Shown piece by piece: positions 19,773 to 29,343 of a DNA stretch of 64,000 nucleotides (its first letter is position 1; each line of letters starts with the position of its first letter). This stretch comes from JBGPTK01 sp963797765 (GTDB taxonomy: Bacteria > Acidobacteriota > Terriglobia > Acidiferrales > UBA7541). The stretch is taken from assembly GCA_963797765.1 (NCBI GenBank), contig CAWCQU010000001.1, positions 124,001-188,000 of the forward strand, given 5' to 3'. The translations under genes and the position numbers were made by a program. Below the pieces are notes generated by a model. The model worked only from the letters and a program-made list of their open reading frames with translations, was not told the origin of the DNA and did no database searches.

Positions 19773-21765
19773 TCAGTTATGGCAGGCTGCGCACTCGCGC
19801 GGCGTGGGCTTATAGAACAAAACCCGCTTGCCCGCCACGGTTCGGAAAGATTTGTGGCACAAATCACATTCGACCTTCTGATGGGCTCCCTTCAACGAAA
19901 AAGTCGATCCGGATTCGTGGTCGAACGTGGAAGGTTTCCAGTGTTCCGGAGTGTGGCAACTCGCGCAATTGGGAGGATTGCCTGAGGCGCTGAACTGGCC
20001 TCCGTGGATCTCCGCATGGCAACTGGAGCACTCGGTTGGCGCCGCGTGGAAATCAACTTCCTTGAGAGAATCTCCTTCATGGCCTGGCTTGTGGCAGCCA
20101 TCGCAGGCAACGTTTCGGTGAGCGCCGGTCAAGGGAAACGATGTTTTAGAGTGATCGAAGCCTTTCACGTTGGTCCAGGAACGAATGTTGTGGCAGGCCT
20201 CGCATCCGAGCGGCTTGCCATTCGGCCCGGATTGCTCCATTCGGTCACGGAACTGGCCCTTGTGAGGATCCGAGTGGCAGCCAGTGCAAGTGAGATCCTG
20301 AAAGCGGAATGGAGCGGTCTTGGCCGGGGTGCTGCGCTTTCGCCGTCGTGTGACACTCCGAGCACAGCACCGCCATATGCGCTCCAGAGAGTGGATAGCG
20401 GCTCTTTTGATGTTGCGTGATCGTATAGAGCGAAGGACGGAATGCGTTGACGTTATGGCATCCTTCGCAACGATTGCTATAGGGTGGCGCTGCAAACTGG
20501 CCTTCGTGCGCGTCGGAGTGGCAATCAGTGCATTGAACAAACGCAATCTTGTAGCGCGTCGCCGTGCCGGCGGGAATGTGGCATTTCGCGCAGGCTACCG
20601 AAGCGTGGCCGCCGGTGAGCGGATAGGCAGTGGCCGCATGTTCCTTGATCCCGAAAAGTGAAGGACGCCAGCCGTCGACGGTGTGGCACGCGGAACATTC
20701 CCCTTGATCGGGGCGCGCGCGGAATTGTCCGCCGTGCGGGTCCGGTGTGTGACAATCGGAGCATTTGGCAAACGGAACTGGTTTTTTGAAATCCGCTCCG
20801 GCGTGGCACTTCAGGCAATCCACTTGCGCGTGTTTGCCCAGCAGCGGGAATTTCGTTTTGGAGTGATCGAAATGTTCGTTGCCGGCGATTCTCTTCCAAC
20901 CGCTGGTGACGTGACACGTCGAGCAGGTTTCCGGGAATCTTCCGTGATGAGGATCGCTGTGACAATCCGAACATTTTCCGAATTCCAGGCCGCGGAACTT
21001 TGGCGTTTTTTCGGGCCCCACGTTGTGGCACTTTGCGCAAGGGACCGGCGCGTGCAGCCCCGTCAGCGGAAACCTTGTCTTGGAATGATCGAACTGCGTG
21101 GCTGCCTTCCAATCCGTAAAATTATGGCACTGGGTGCAATTGGGCCCGAGCTGGCCTTTGTGAACATCCGCGTGGCAGCTCACGCAGTTTTGGGATAGGC
21201 CTAGGTAGCTTTGCCGTAAATCCTTCATCTTGATGGAATGCCTTTCGGACTCGCTGATGTGTTCCGGCTCGTGACACTGGCTGCAATCGAGTCCAGCGTG
21301 TTTTCCCTGCAAGATGTAGCCGGTTGCATTGTGATCGAAGCCCTTCAAGGAAGGCAGCCAGTGAATCAATTTGAAGTCTTCGCCGTTGTGTTCGGAGTGG
21401 CACTTCCCGCAATTATCTTTGTCGGGATGTCGGGCGTGCAGCCCGCGGCCCTCTGCGATGCGCTGTGAAATCTCCGTGTGGCACTCGCCGCACTTTAGCG
21501 CCGCCGAACCGGCGCCGACTTTGTGGCAACTAACGCATCGCGTTGGCCCGCTGAGTGATTGGTGCGATTTGGAAAGAGGTCCGGGCGATATTTGCGCACG
21601 CGCAGGAAAACCTGCAAGGAAGATTGCCATGGCGAATAGAAAAAACAGCGCCTCGCGGCGATGCAGAAGGAATGATAGGGTGAATCTCCCAAGCGCGAAT
21701 AAAGCGGCGATGGCCTTTGGCGGCGTAAACCTCCCTTGCAGGAAATTCCAGGACTGCAAAGTCAA
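19773..21765 (-). CDS. Multiheme c-type cytochrome, about 23 CxxCH motifs (one frameshift)
   Basis: About 663 residues after repair. A signal segment (ALFFLFAMAIFLAGFPARA) is followed by about 23 CxxCH sites arranged as in cytochrome c3/doubled-motif families, with FDHSKTRFPLTG and FDHSKTKFPLLG repeats related to the 40-heme neighbour but less regular. The frame breaks at CCCC/GGGG 20326-20329; removing one base gives AQHPAKTAPFRFQDL and restores reading to the stop at 19773. The 5' start is a TTG at 21765 or a downstream codon. It lies next to the 40-heme gene on the same strand, so both probably form one electron wire. Confidence 0.85.
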
Positions 21766-22146
21766 CCTCCGCGGGTTCGCTCTGGCCGTGCTTCGCCTCT
21801 GAATGATTCGAAATCGTTTTCCTGAATTACGTTGAACTTAACAATGAGGCTAGCACGGATATTCAGTCGCGGGATTCCCGGCTTGGCGCCGTGTGAAGAC
21901 ACAGTAAACTGCCGCGCAAGCGCAATCAGGGTGTGATGGATTTCGGCTGGGAGCGCGAATAGCGAGTGTCTCTCGCCAAAATTCTATCCGCGCCGAAGAT
22001 GGAGCGATACTTTCTCTCCAGAACGTGAACAGGGAGCCTGCACTCGGCCAAGAATTGCTTTCGGGAGCGTGAAGTTTCTCTTGATCTGAGAAGGTGCGTG
22101 CGCATGCGGAATATATATATTAAGGATGGGTGAAAGATAGTCCGGA
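21766..22146. other. Non-coding gap between cytochrome gene and insertion sequence
   Basis: About 380 bases without a convincing gene. It holds an AT-rich stretch (ATATATATATTA near 22113-22125) just beyond the transposase stop, which may be close to one end of the insertion sequence. I could not define terminal inverted repeats or a target duplication by eye. The promoter of the cytochrome gene may lie at 21780-21850, but no clear -35/-10 pair stands out. Confidence 0.4.
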
Positions 22147-23214
22147 TCAGGCAGCCCGATCGTACCGGTGGTGCAACCCGCCGAGTCGCTCTTGAGACAG
22201 GACGCGGCCCGAGGCGGTGGCGCGGATTCTGCGATTCGGTGTTCCCTTCGCGAGGCCGAGATGCGTGCGGTCCTCGTGGTCGTAGCCGACATAATCAGCG
22301 AGCAGCCGTTTCAGATGGCGTTCACTAAGCGCAATGATGTGATCCAGCAGATCGCGCCGGCAGCTTTCGACCCAACGCTCCGCCACACCGTTTTGCCAAG
22401 GACTCTCGAACGAAGTTCGCACCGGCCGGATGGCCATTGACCGAACCGCACACGCCACCTCCAAGCCGTACTTCGAGTCCCGATCAAAGATCCAGAACCT
22501 GGGACCCGATCGATACGGAAACGCTTCTCGCAACTGCTGGATGATCCACAGTCTCGTCGGATGCCTGGTGACGTTAAAGTGCAGGATGCGTCGACGGTCA
22601 TGACTGATGATGAAAAAACAAGAGAGCATGCCGAAGGTCATCGTTGGAGCCGTGAAGAAGTTCATCGCGGCAATCGTTTCTCGATGGTGGCGCAGAAACG
22701 CCCGCCAGCGCTTGGCCTGCTCGGGGTCCCTCGGCGCTCGTTTCATCCACCGGGAGATCGTTCGTTCCGAAACATCGAAGCCGAGCATGAGAAGCTTGCC
22801 GTGGATGCGCGGTGCTCTCCAAGTCGGATTCTCGGCCACCATTCGGAAGATCAAATCTCGAACCTCCTTCGACGTCTGTCGTCTCCCAACCTGCGTCCTG
22901 GCACTGGAGATCAGCCGCCCGTACAAACGAAAACCGGCTCCGTGCCACCGGACTACAGTCTCGGGTGTAATCACGATGAGCGATTGTTTCCAACCTGGCC
23001 GGAATCTTCGCACGAAAACCCAGAAGAATTTGTCGGATATCCCAAGCCGTGGCCTTATACGCCTTCGCTTCCAGACAGCGAGTTGCTGCCGAAGAGCCAG
23101 GTTCTCAAGTAACAGGCTGGGACGCGTGCGGAAGAGGCGAAGACTTGATGTGAAAATGATTCGAAGGAGAGGGAACATGGTTGGCTGATATCCGAAATCC
23201 CCTGTGGAGCGCAA
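22147..23214 (-). mobile_element. IS481/IS3-like transposase with integrase core, first catalytic Asp replaced by Asn
   Basis: 355 residues, one frame. The N-terminus has LLENLALRQQLAVWKR and a helix-turn-helix-like region (APRIHGKLLMLGFDVSERTISRWMKR). The rve/DDE core follows: MNFFTAPTMTFGMLSCFF, FDRDSKYG and SFESPWQNGVAERWVESCRRD, then LADYVGYDHEDRTHLGL. In relatives the first motif reads (V/M)DFFT with the catalytic Asp; here it is Asn, so this copy is probably inactive even though it is full length. It splits the long redox operon, having landed between the 23-heme cytochrome and the secreted-protein gene. Confidence 0.85.
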
Positions 23215-23357
23215 TCCCTATGCTATTGATTTCAAAGGCGGACAGAGTTTTGGCGAACGACACCCTCAAGGCTGCTTTCCTTAGCGGAATTCCTTCCGGA
23301 GCAACACGACGGAGCACCCGCGTGCGCTTCTTCGCCATCTAACACTCCCCAGTGTGT

Positions 23358-23376
23358 GTGCAAGCAAGACTTGCAC
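23358..23376. repeat. Perfect short inverted repeat upstream of the transposase
   Basis: A seven-base stem GTGCAAG/CTTGCAC with a five-base loop lies about 145 bases beyond the transposase start, next to a GTGTGTG tract. It may be part of the insertion-sequence end or a weak transcription stop for the operon arriving from the right. There is no T run on either side that would make it a typical intrinsic terminator. Confidence 0.3.
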
Positions 23377-23411
23377 TTCTCCACTATGTGCAGAGCCCGC
23401 AAAAGTTCCTC

Positions 23412-24773
23412 TTACTCGACGCGTTGAAGGTCCAACGAAATGCGCATGCCGTTGACCAAGACAACACTTTGGTCGATCAATTGTTGATTGGTGATATCCG
23501 AATCGACGAATTTGCGAGCGATCTGTAGGGGGAATACAAACTCGATCGCTTCGGAGGAGGTTTTGGAGTCTGGCGAGAGCTGGTTGAGGACACTGATATC
23601 CAGAGCATTGAATTCCGAGCCAGCGGGCATTTTTTCGAGAAGGTCTTTGAGCTGCGGCCCAAGAAAGAGATCGAAACTTTGCGCAGCTCGCTTGTAGATG
23701 GAGGTCGCGTCCCGGTTGAAACGGGACGTGTTCCGGAGCGTGATCTGCAAGACGATCTGGTTTCGAAATACTCCGAACGAAGGGGGAGCATAGTCCACCG
23801 AGTGAAACCTGGACGCGAGCTCCTTCGCGTACGCGTCGAGTTGGGACTGAAATTGTGATTGCAAACGATCCGCATCGCTCTGTGTTGCGGCGGGCGGCGC
23901 GGGATTCACCGGCGCAGGCTGGGCCGGGGGCGCTGGTGTTCCAGGGCCACTCGAGGCGATTTTTCCGCCCGCCTCGGTTCGAGTTGTGGGGCTGGTGAAA
24001 TCAGTAACGACTTTGGGGCCGACCAGGGAACCTCCGCGGGATGACTTAACCGCGGTCTCAGGCGGAGCGGGCGTTGTCATCCTGCCCAGGGCTTCGAGAT
24101 CGAACGGATTGGCCTGGTACAGCGCAAGCCCAAATAGGTTTCCATCGAGATAAATCTCAGAACGATTCAGAATTTCCTGCCGGTCTTGATCACTTTGCGC
24201 CAGAGAAAAAGCGAACGCATCCGCCGGAGCGAGGACGGCGACAAGAATTTCTTTCCCTTCATAATCGTAGTTCGTTTTCTGGGAGCGCGTGTGAAAGGAA
24301 ATCTCAAAGCCGATCGCGTCGCAGGTCACGTCGGCCGGAATTTCCTGGGCAACGAGCCGGAGAATCGGAGTGATGACTTCCTCAAAAACGTGTGTGGCCC
24401 TCTGGTTTTGCGCGAGAAGGACGGAGTTATAGGCCGCATTGTAATTCCCAGTGATTTTGAGAACGACCCTTTCGTGAAACCTGACGAATTCTATTCCGCG
24501 TGAATCGGACTCGGCTTGCTGCGCCGGATCAAGGCCAACATACCTGCTCAAATAAAAAGGGAAGGGAAACTTTATTGCCTCGATCGCATGGTTCAGTGAT
24601 TTGAGCTGTGAAAAATATTTGGCCTCGGCCGCCTTCAGCGCAGGATTGATGATTTCAGCAGGACTGACCTGTCCGAAAGTAACAGCCGCGATCGTGAGGA
24701 ACAGCGCGACCAAAATCAAAGAGCTAAAAATTAATCTCGCGCGGCTGGCTTGTTTCTCACCTGCGGCTTTCAT
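23412..24773 (-). CDS. Secreted protein of unknown function at the end of the bc-complex operon
   Basis: 453 residues from the ATG at 24773, chosen because GGGAGAAA lies directly before it and a signal peptide follows (LIFSSLILVALFLTIAAVTFG). The frame is open further upstream. Two related halves appear to flank a Pro/Ala/Thr-rich linker (PGTPAPPAQPAPVNPAPP): both contain a basic Phe-rich strand (EFVRFHERVVLKITGN and FGVFRNQIVLQITLRN), which points to an internal duplication. There is no heme motif. Its start overlaps the monoheme cytochrome gene by 17 bases, so it belongs to the same transcript; the function is unknown. Confidence 0.75.
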   Translation of the reverse strand: MKAAGEKQASRARLIFSSLILVALFLTIAAVTFGQVSPAEIINPALKAAEAKYFSQLKSLNHAIEAIKFPFPFYLSRYVGLDPAQQAESDSRGIEFVRFHERVVLKITGNYNAAYNSVLLAQNQRATHVFEEVITPILRLVAQEIPADVTCDAIGFEISFHTRSQKTNYDYEGKEILVAVLAPADAFAFSLAQSDQDRQEILNRSEIYLDGNLFGLALYQANPFDLEALGRMTTPAPPETAVKSSRGGSLVGPKVVTDFTSPTTRTEAGGKIASSGPGTPAPPAQPAPVNPAPPAATQSDADRLQSQFQSQLDAYAKELASRFHSVDYAPPSFGVFRNQIVLQITLRNTSRFNRDATSIYKRAAQSFDLFLGPQLKDLLEKMPAGSEFNALDISVLNQLSPDSKTSSEAIEFVFPLQIARKFVDSDITNQQLIDQSVVLVNGMRISLDLQRVE

Positions 24774-25272
24774 TTTCTCCCTTCCCGGAGTACGAAGGTC
24801 CTGGACGAGCCGGCGGCAGATAGCGAGGCACTGCAATGCTCCGAGTGTACGCAATGATTGCGCGGATTTCGTCTTGCGTCAACGTTCGGCCGTAGGGAGG
24901 CATCATCGCCGATTTCCCTACCGCGCTTCCTCCCAGCGTGATGATGTTTTGAAAGAACTCGTCGCTCTCGCCGTTCAATGCGGCTCCATCGTTCATCAGT
25001 GGCGGCTGAGGATTCAAATTCGAACGGTTGGCGGGCCCCGCCGGAGTGGCATCCGCATGGCACCAGACGCAATCTTGATAGAAGATGCGCTTGCCCTGCG
25101 CCTGCTGATAATCGAGGGAAATCAGACGCTGTGGGTCATTCCAATCTGGCTCGACGTCATACGCGCCACGAAGAGGATCATTTATAACAGGTGCTGCTTT
25201 TTTGCGGCAGGCCGGAACACATACCAGCGCAAGAAACAGGCCTGCGCAGAGAAAAACTCGCCCTGCGCTCAC
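24757..25272 (-). CDS. Monoheme c-type cytochrome, probable lipoprotein
   Basis: 171 residues. The N-terminus (CAGLFLALVCVPAC) ends in a Cys that could be a lipidation site, so membrane anchoring is likely. One heme site, CVWCH, lies near residue 67, and the Met-rich AMMPPYGRTL loop supplies the probable axial Met. The fold is class I cytochrome c (DEIRAIIAYTRSI is the C-terminal helix). It follows the octaheme gene with a four-base overlap and likely passes electrons from the bc complex to soluble carriers. Confidence 0.85.
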   Translation of the reverse strand: MSAGRVFLCAGLFLALVCVPACRKKAAPVINDPLRGAYDVEPDWNDPQRLISLDYQQAQGKRIFYQDCVWCHADATPAGPANRSNLNPQPPLMNDGAALNGESDEFFQNIITLGGSAVGKSAMMPPYGRTLTQDEIRAIIAYTRSIAVPRYLPPARPGPSYSGKGENESRR

Positions 25273-27392
25273 TGGTTTCCTCCCGCCGCGGCGGTCTTCT
25301 CCGATTTCCTTCCTTCTCCTCCCTGACGAAGAGTGACGAGGTAGGCCGTGAGGGCTTTTACCTCATCATCGGAGAAGGCGCGGCGCGGCTCGATGGCGCC
25401 CGGCACCAGCGCTTGCGGATTCCGCAGCCAAGCCTCAATCCAAGCCGGCGTCATCCAATTGCCCACATTATTCAGATTCGGCCCGACGTAACCCCCGGAG
25501 GCCCCGATGGTGTGGCACGACTGGCATTGGTATTTCACATCGTAAAGCTGTTTGCCCAGGGCTGCCTGCTGCGATGTGAATTGCTTTTGGTCTGTGGAGT
25601 TCAGATTTACCCGAGGACTCTGCAGGACCATTCCAAAATAATCCGCCACGATTGCTGCTTCCTGCTCCGACATATTGAACTGGGGCATTCGAAGCACGAG
25701 AGTTGGACGCAAAGTCTGCGGGTTCTTGAGGAAGTCAACGAGCCATTTGCGCTGCGCCCGGCTGCCCTCATAGGAAAGATCGGGTGCGAGATCTCCGCCG
25801 TAGCCATTGAACTTATGGCAGACGTAGCATTTATAGCGCTCATAGACGACTCCAAATGTTCCCACAGGATGAAAGGCAGGTTGGGCGCGAGGCAAAATTA
25901 GTTTTTGCATGCCGCTTGAAGCAGGCGTGCCACCCATGCTCAACAGCGCTGTGGTAATTGCATCCAAGTCGTCCGGGTTCAAGTGGTATTGCGGCATCCG
26001 CGCGGCCGGATTCACGGAAGAAGGATTTGTAATCTTCGCCTGCACATAAGAGATGAGGTTTCGTGGGATTGTGGAGTCTCCGAACTCGAGTTGCGAAACA
26101 TTTTTGCCGCCCAGGCTCGAAAGGTCAGGGCCAAACTCTTTTTGTGTACTGATGCCTTCGATGGCGTGGCAGCTCCCGCAGCCCTTCTCGGCGAACAGCC
26201 GCCGGCCCATTTGCACTTCGTCCTCTGTGGGAGGACCCATCTGGGGGACGTCACTCAAGAGGTCCGAATCTGTCAGGGTGGTATCGAGATACTGCGTGAC
26301 TTTGTAAAGATCTTCATCCGTCCACTCGTAACGAGGCATCTTGCTGTTCGGCAGGTATCCCTGAGGATTCCGGAGCCAATCCACAAGCCATCCCCGGTTC
26401 ACTTTGCTTCCCACCTTGGTCAATTCCGGTCCTATGTCTCCACCAATCAGTTTTGTTTCTCCCGCTCGCGTCACGGCGAGCGAGTGACAGGTGGTGCAGA
26501 ACATCTGCCGGAATCGGAGCTCCCCCTGCGTCGCGAGATCGGGGTTTTTCTCCCAGGCTGCGACTACTCGCGGATTGATCACATATCGAACCAGAGGTTT
26601 GGCTTTCTGCCTGCTCAGATACGCGGACAACCCTAGCAGCTCTTGCTCGCTCAGGCGGAATTGGGGCATTCGCGGTTCATCTTCAGATTCATAGCCGTTG
26701 ATGATGACGTTGCCGTCCTTGTCGAGAACCGTCCGCGGCTCTTTCAACCACTTGTAAATCCATGCGCGACTCACTTTGTTGCCCACGCTGGTCAAATCCG
26801 GTCCGAGCATCGCCAGATGGTCAATGTCCTGAAGACGATGACAACCCACACAATTGAAATTCGCCAGGAGCGCGCGGCCACGCACAAGTCTCGGGGTTTC
26901 CGCCAACTCGCCACGGTGGCAATTGCCGCAGGAGGCCTGAATATAGCGATTCGGGAGGAGTGGTTGTTCCCAGGCGAGTGTCGTCTCGTGTGCTTCCGCC
27001 ACTTCCGTGGCGGGTCCCTGACCGCGGTGGCAGACGGTACACCCCCAGTCCTGAATGTGATGCGGAATTGGCGGATGCGCGCGGAAGGGCTGTGGTACAG
27101 ACTTCCCGCCAAGAGCCGGTTGGGAGATGCCCTGGTGGCAAGTGGTGCAACGATCCAAAACGCCCATCTCCGGAATCCAAATTTGATCAATCCCCGAGTG
27201 AAAATCGGCGAGGAGGTTCTTGGTGTCTGGACGCGACTGAGCGAATCGAACGTAGCCGCGTCTATATTGCTTCCATTCCATGCGGAGATCCTTGATCGGT
27301 GAGATGGCGAGCACGAAAAGGAATAAAACGCTCGCGACCGCGAGGGCAACTCGCAACCGGTGCGACAATTTTCCCATCTCCTCAGCCGGCAT
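25269..27392 (-). CDS. Membrane-anchored octaheme c-type cytochrome of a bc-type complex
   Basis: About 707 residues. One N-terminal membrane helix (ALAVASVLFLFVLAISPI) anchors a periplasmic chain of tandem cytochrome-c domains with eight heme motifs: CTTCH, CTVCH, CGNCH, CVGCH, CTTCH, CGSCH, CYVCH and CQSCH. Several domains carry the repeated PRMPQF or SKMPRYEWTDEDL segment, whose Met is the likely axial ligand. It sits directly after cytochrome b subunit IV, where a normal bc1 operon has cytochrome c1, so it probably replaces c1. The start is ATG 27392 or 27377; both overlap or abut the subunit IV gene. Confidence 0.88.
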   Translation of the reverse strand: MPAEEMGKLSHRLRVALAVASVLFLFVLAISPIKDLRMEWKQYRRGYVRFAQSRPDTKNLLADFHSGIDQIWIPEMGVLDRCTTCHQGISQPALGGKSVPQPFRAHPPIPHHIQDWGCTVCHRGQGPATEVAEAHETTLAWEQPLLPNRYIQASCGNCHRGELAETPRLVRGRALLANFNCVGCHRLQDIDHLAMLGPDLTSVGNKVSRAWIYKWLKEPRTVLDKDGNVIINGYESEDEPRMPQFRLSEQELLGLSAYLSRQKAKPLVRYVINPRVVAAWEKNPDLATQGELRFRQMFCTTCHSLAVTRAGETKLIGGDIGPELTKVGSKVNRGWLVDWLRNPQGYLPNSKMPRYEWTDEDLYKVTQYLDTTLTDSDLLSDVPQMGPPTEDEVQMGRRLFAEKGCGSCHAIEGISTQKEFGPDLSSLGGKNVSQLEFGDSTIPRNLISYVQAKITNPSSVNPAARMPQYHLNPDDLDAITTALLSMGGTPASSGMQKLILPRAQPAFHPVGTFGVVYERYKCYVCHKFNGYGGDLAPDLSYEGSRAQRKWLVDFLKNPQTLRPTLVLRMPQFNMSEQEAAIVADYFGMVLQSPRVNLNSTDQKQFTSQQAALGKQLYDVKYQCQSCHTIGASGGYVGPNLNNVGNWMTPAWIEAWLRNPQALVPGAIEPRRAFSDDEVKALTAYLVTLRQGGEGRKSEKTAAAGGNQ

Positions 27393-28092
27393 GCGACCCC
27401 CATGGCCAGACCCAGGACCACCCCGGCCCGCGGAAGAATGTCCCCACCAAGGTGAGAGTGACGGCAACAAAAATAAACCACGTCATCACCCACCAGGAAA
27501 CCGCCCGGGTGCGCAAGTAATCCATCCAGGGTCGTTTCCCTGGCGCGACGTAATACGAGAAAAGTACCAGGCCACCGACCAATAGTGTGGGCGCTAGCAC
27601 GGTCCAGGCGCGATAAATGCCGAGAAAGATGATTAACGGGACCAACGCAGCGAGGAATGCACGCAGATGTCGAGCGCGATTCGTGGCCCAGATCGGTTCG
27701 CCCTGCACATTGACGCTGAAATAGGGAATCACCACCAGCGCCACGATCACCAGCGTTGGAATGATTATCCCGGCAACGAAAGGCGGAAAATAGTGGAGAA
27801 GTTCCTGCAACCCAAGGAAATACCAGGGCGCTCTGGCGGGGTTGGGCGTCAAAAGAGGGTTAGCCAGTTGCTCAAGTGGCGCGTCCCAAAACAGAGCCAC
27901 CAGGACCAGAGCGACCGTAAGAACCTCGAAGAGAATAGCCTCCCGCACCAATAGGTGCGGATAGGTCATCCGTTGCGGACCCACATCCCCTTGAACCTTC
28001 GCGGAAGTTTTCTTGGTGATGAAAACGATTCGCTGCGGGTCTTTTCGCGCGTCAGAACCGAGGCCAGCTTCGAATTTATTTTTTTCGGTCAT
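27382..28092 (-). CDS. Cytochrome b/b6 C-terminal subunit (subunit IV, PetD-like)
   Basis: 236 residues. It carries the PetD-like block NPARAPWYFLGLQELLHYFPP and several membrane helices; the canonical PEWY quinol-site motif is not seen in the usual place. A C-terminal pair of helices (TLLVGGLVLFSYYV, AVSWWVMTWFIFVAV) makes it longer than PetD. It overlaps the cytochrome b6 gene by 17 bases and the octaheme gene at its 3' end. Together they form the quinol-oxidising membrane core of a bc-type complex. Confidence 0.88.
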   Translation of the reverse strand: MTEKNKFEAGLGSDARKDPQRIVFITKKTSAKVQGDVGPQRMTYPHLLVREAILFEVLTVALVLVALFWDAPLEQLANPLLTPNPARAPWYFLGLQELLHYFPPFVAGIIIPTLVIVALVVIPYFSVNVQGEPIWATNRARHLRAFLAALVPLIIFLGIYRAWTVLAPTLLVGGLVLFSYYVAPGKRPWMDYLRTRAVSWWVMTWFIFVAVTLTLVGTFFRGPGWSWVWPWGSHAG

Positions 28093-28825
28093 CTTCCGGT
28101 CGTACCGTTAGGCCACCATCTTTTTGAACGCGCCAAAAATGGATTGCGATGAAGAGCACCGCCAGAAGGGGCAATACCACGCAGTGCAGAACGTAAAATC
28201 GCAACAGAGCATTTTCTCCCACCAGATTTCCACCGAGCAATTCGAAGCGCACCTTACCGCCCACGAACGGCATCGCCGAAATGATATTGGAACCGACGGT
28301 GATGGCCCAGAAAGCAAGCTGGTCCCATGGCAGCAGGTAGCCTGTGTAGCTTAAGAAGAGGGTTAGCAGGAGCAGAATCACGCCCACCACCCAGTTGAAT
28401 TCGTGGGGCGGCTTGTAACCACCGCGATAGAACACATGGAACATGTGCCAAAAGACCAACAGGACCATCAATTGCGCCGCCAACCGGTGCACGTTTCGCA
28501 AGAAAACGCCGTTCGAGACGACAAAGCGCAAGTCTTTCATGTCCCGGTACGCCTGTGGGACGGCGGGGTGGTAGTAAAACATGAGCAACACGCCGGTGAC
28601 CGACAACACGATGAAGAGAAGGAAGGAGATCGACCCCAGATAATACGATGCCCGCACTCGCAGCGACTTTTCGCGCACCTTGACGGGCAACCAGTGCAGG
28701 AACAAGTTGCCGAAAACGGCCAGACTGCGCGTGCGATTGGTCAGAGCCGGGTCCCTGCGAAAAATTGATTTCCAAACGCGGGTCTCGCGAAGCTTCTCGA
28801 TTGCTTGATGAAATGTGGTGGCCAT
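28076..28825 (-). CDS. Cytochrome b6-type N-terminal subunit (PetB-like)
   Basis: About 249 residues from the ATG at 28825, which has AAGGGAGA before it; an upstream TTG is less likely. Four core helices with the two heme-b His pairs are visible: VHRLAAQLMVLLVFWHMFHV (helix B) and FYVLHCVVLPLLAVLFIAIH (helix D). Also present are GYLLPWDQLAFWAITV and the quinol-site region. The split b6/IV layout resembles that of Firmicutes and cyanobacteria rather than proteobacterial bc1. It is flanked by Rieske (upstream) and subunit IV (downstream). Confidence 0.93.
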   Translation of the reverse strand: MATTFHQAIEKLRETRVWKSIFRRDPALTNRTRSLAVFGNLFLHWLPVKVREKSLRVRASYYLGSISFLLFIVLSVTGVLLMFYYHPAVPQAYRDMKDLRFVVSNGVFLRNVHRLAAQLMVLLVFWHMFHVFYRGGYKPPHEFNWVVGVILLLLTLFLSYTGYLLPWDQLAFWAITVGSNIISAMPFVGGKVRFELLGGNLVGENALLRFYVLHCVVLPLLAVLFIAIHFWRVQKDGGLTVRPEDDRKK

Positions 28826-28833
28826 CTCTCCCT

Positions 28834-29343
28834 TCAAGCTTTCAACACTTGATTGAGATTTACCGTTTCGAGCTTATTGACCAGGAGTTCTCCATCGGTG
28901 GTCAAGGAAATTGAAAAATGTGGCAGTGGAGCAGGTGCAGGTCCAGCGACCTTCGCTCCATCGCTCTGGAATTTACTGCCATGGCAGGGGCATTCGATTA
29001 GCTTGTGCTCCGGATGCCACGACGTGATGCAGCCTAGATGCGTACAGATAGCAGAGACCGCGTAGAACCCTTGCTCCGCCCGAACGATGTAAACCTCCTG
29101 CTCCTGAAGGTAGGTGACCGAATTGACGGGATAGAGGTCCGGGTTTCCCGCGCGAAATGTCATGGACGGCTCGAAGAGCACATTCGGCGAAAAATACTGA
29201 TACGTGACCAGGGCCGAGCCCAGGCCCGCGATGCCCAGCGCGCCAAGCGTGACCTCGCTTAGAAAGTCGCGTCGCGTTACTTCAACCTTTTCCCCGGCCT
29301 TGGCTGCTTCTTCCGGGGTAGACGGTTTTTCCCGTTCAGTCAT
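28834..29343 (-). CDS. Rieske [2Fe-2S] iron-sulfur protein of the bc-type complex
   Basis: 169 residues. A Tat-type signal anchor (VTRRDFLSEVTLGALGIAGLGSALV) precedes the Rieske domain with both cluster-binding boxes, CTHLGC and CPCHGS, the latter followed by a short tail. The cysteines of the disulfide and both His ligands are present. It starts four bases into the 3' end of the FAD oxidoreductase gene and is followed directly by cytochrome b6, the usual Rieske-first order. Confidence 0.95.
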   Translation of the reverse strand: MTEREKPSTPEEAAKAGEKVEVTRRDFLSEVTLGALGIAGLGSALVTYQYFSPNVLFEPSMTFRAGNPDLYPVNSVTYLQEQEVYIVRAEQGFYAVSAICTHLGCITSWHPEHKLIECPCHGSKFQSDGAKVAGPAPAPLPHFSISLTTDGELLVNKLETVNLNQVLKA

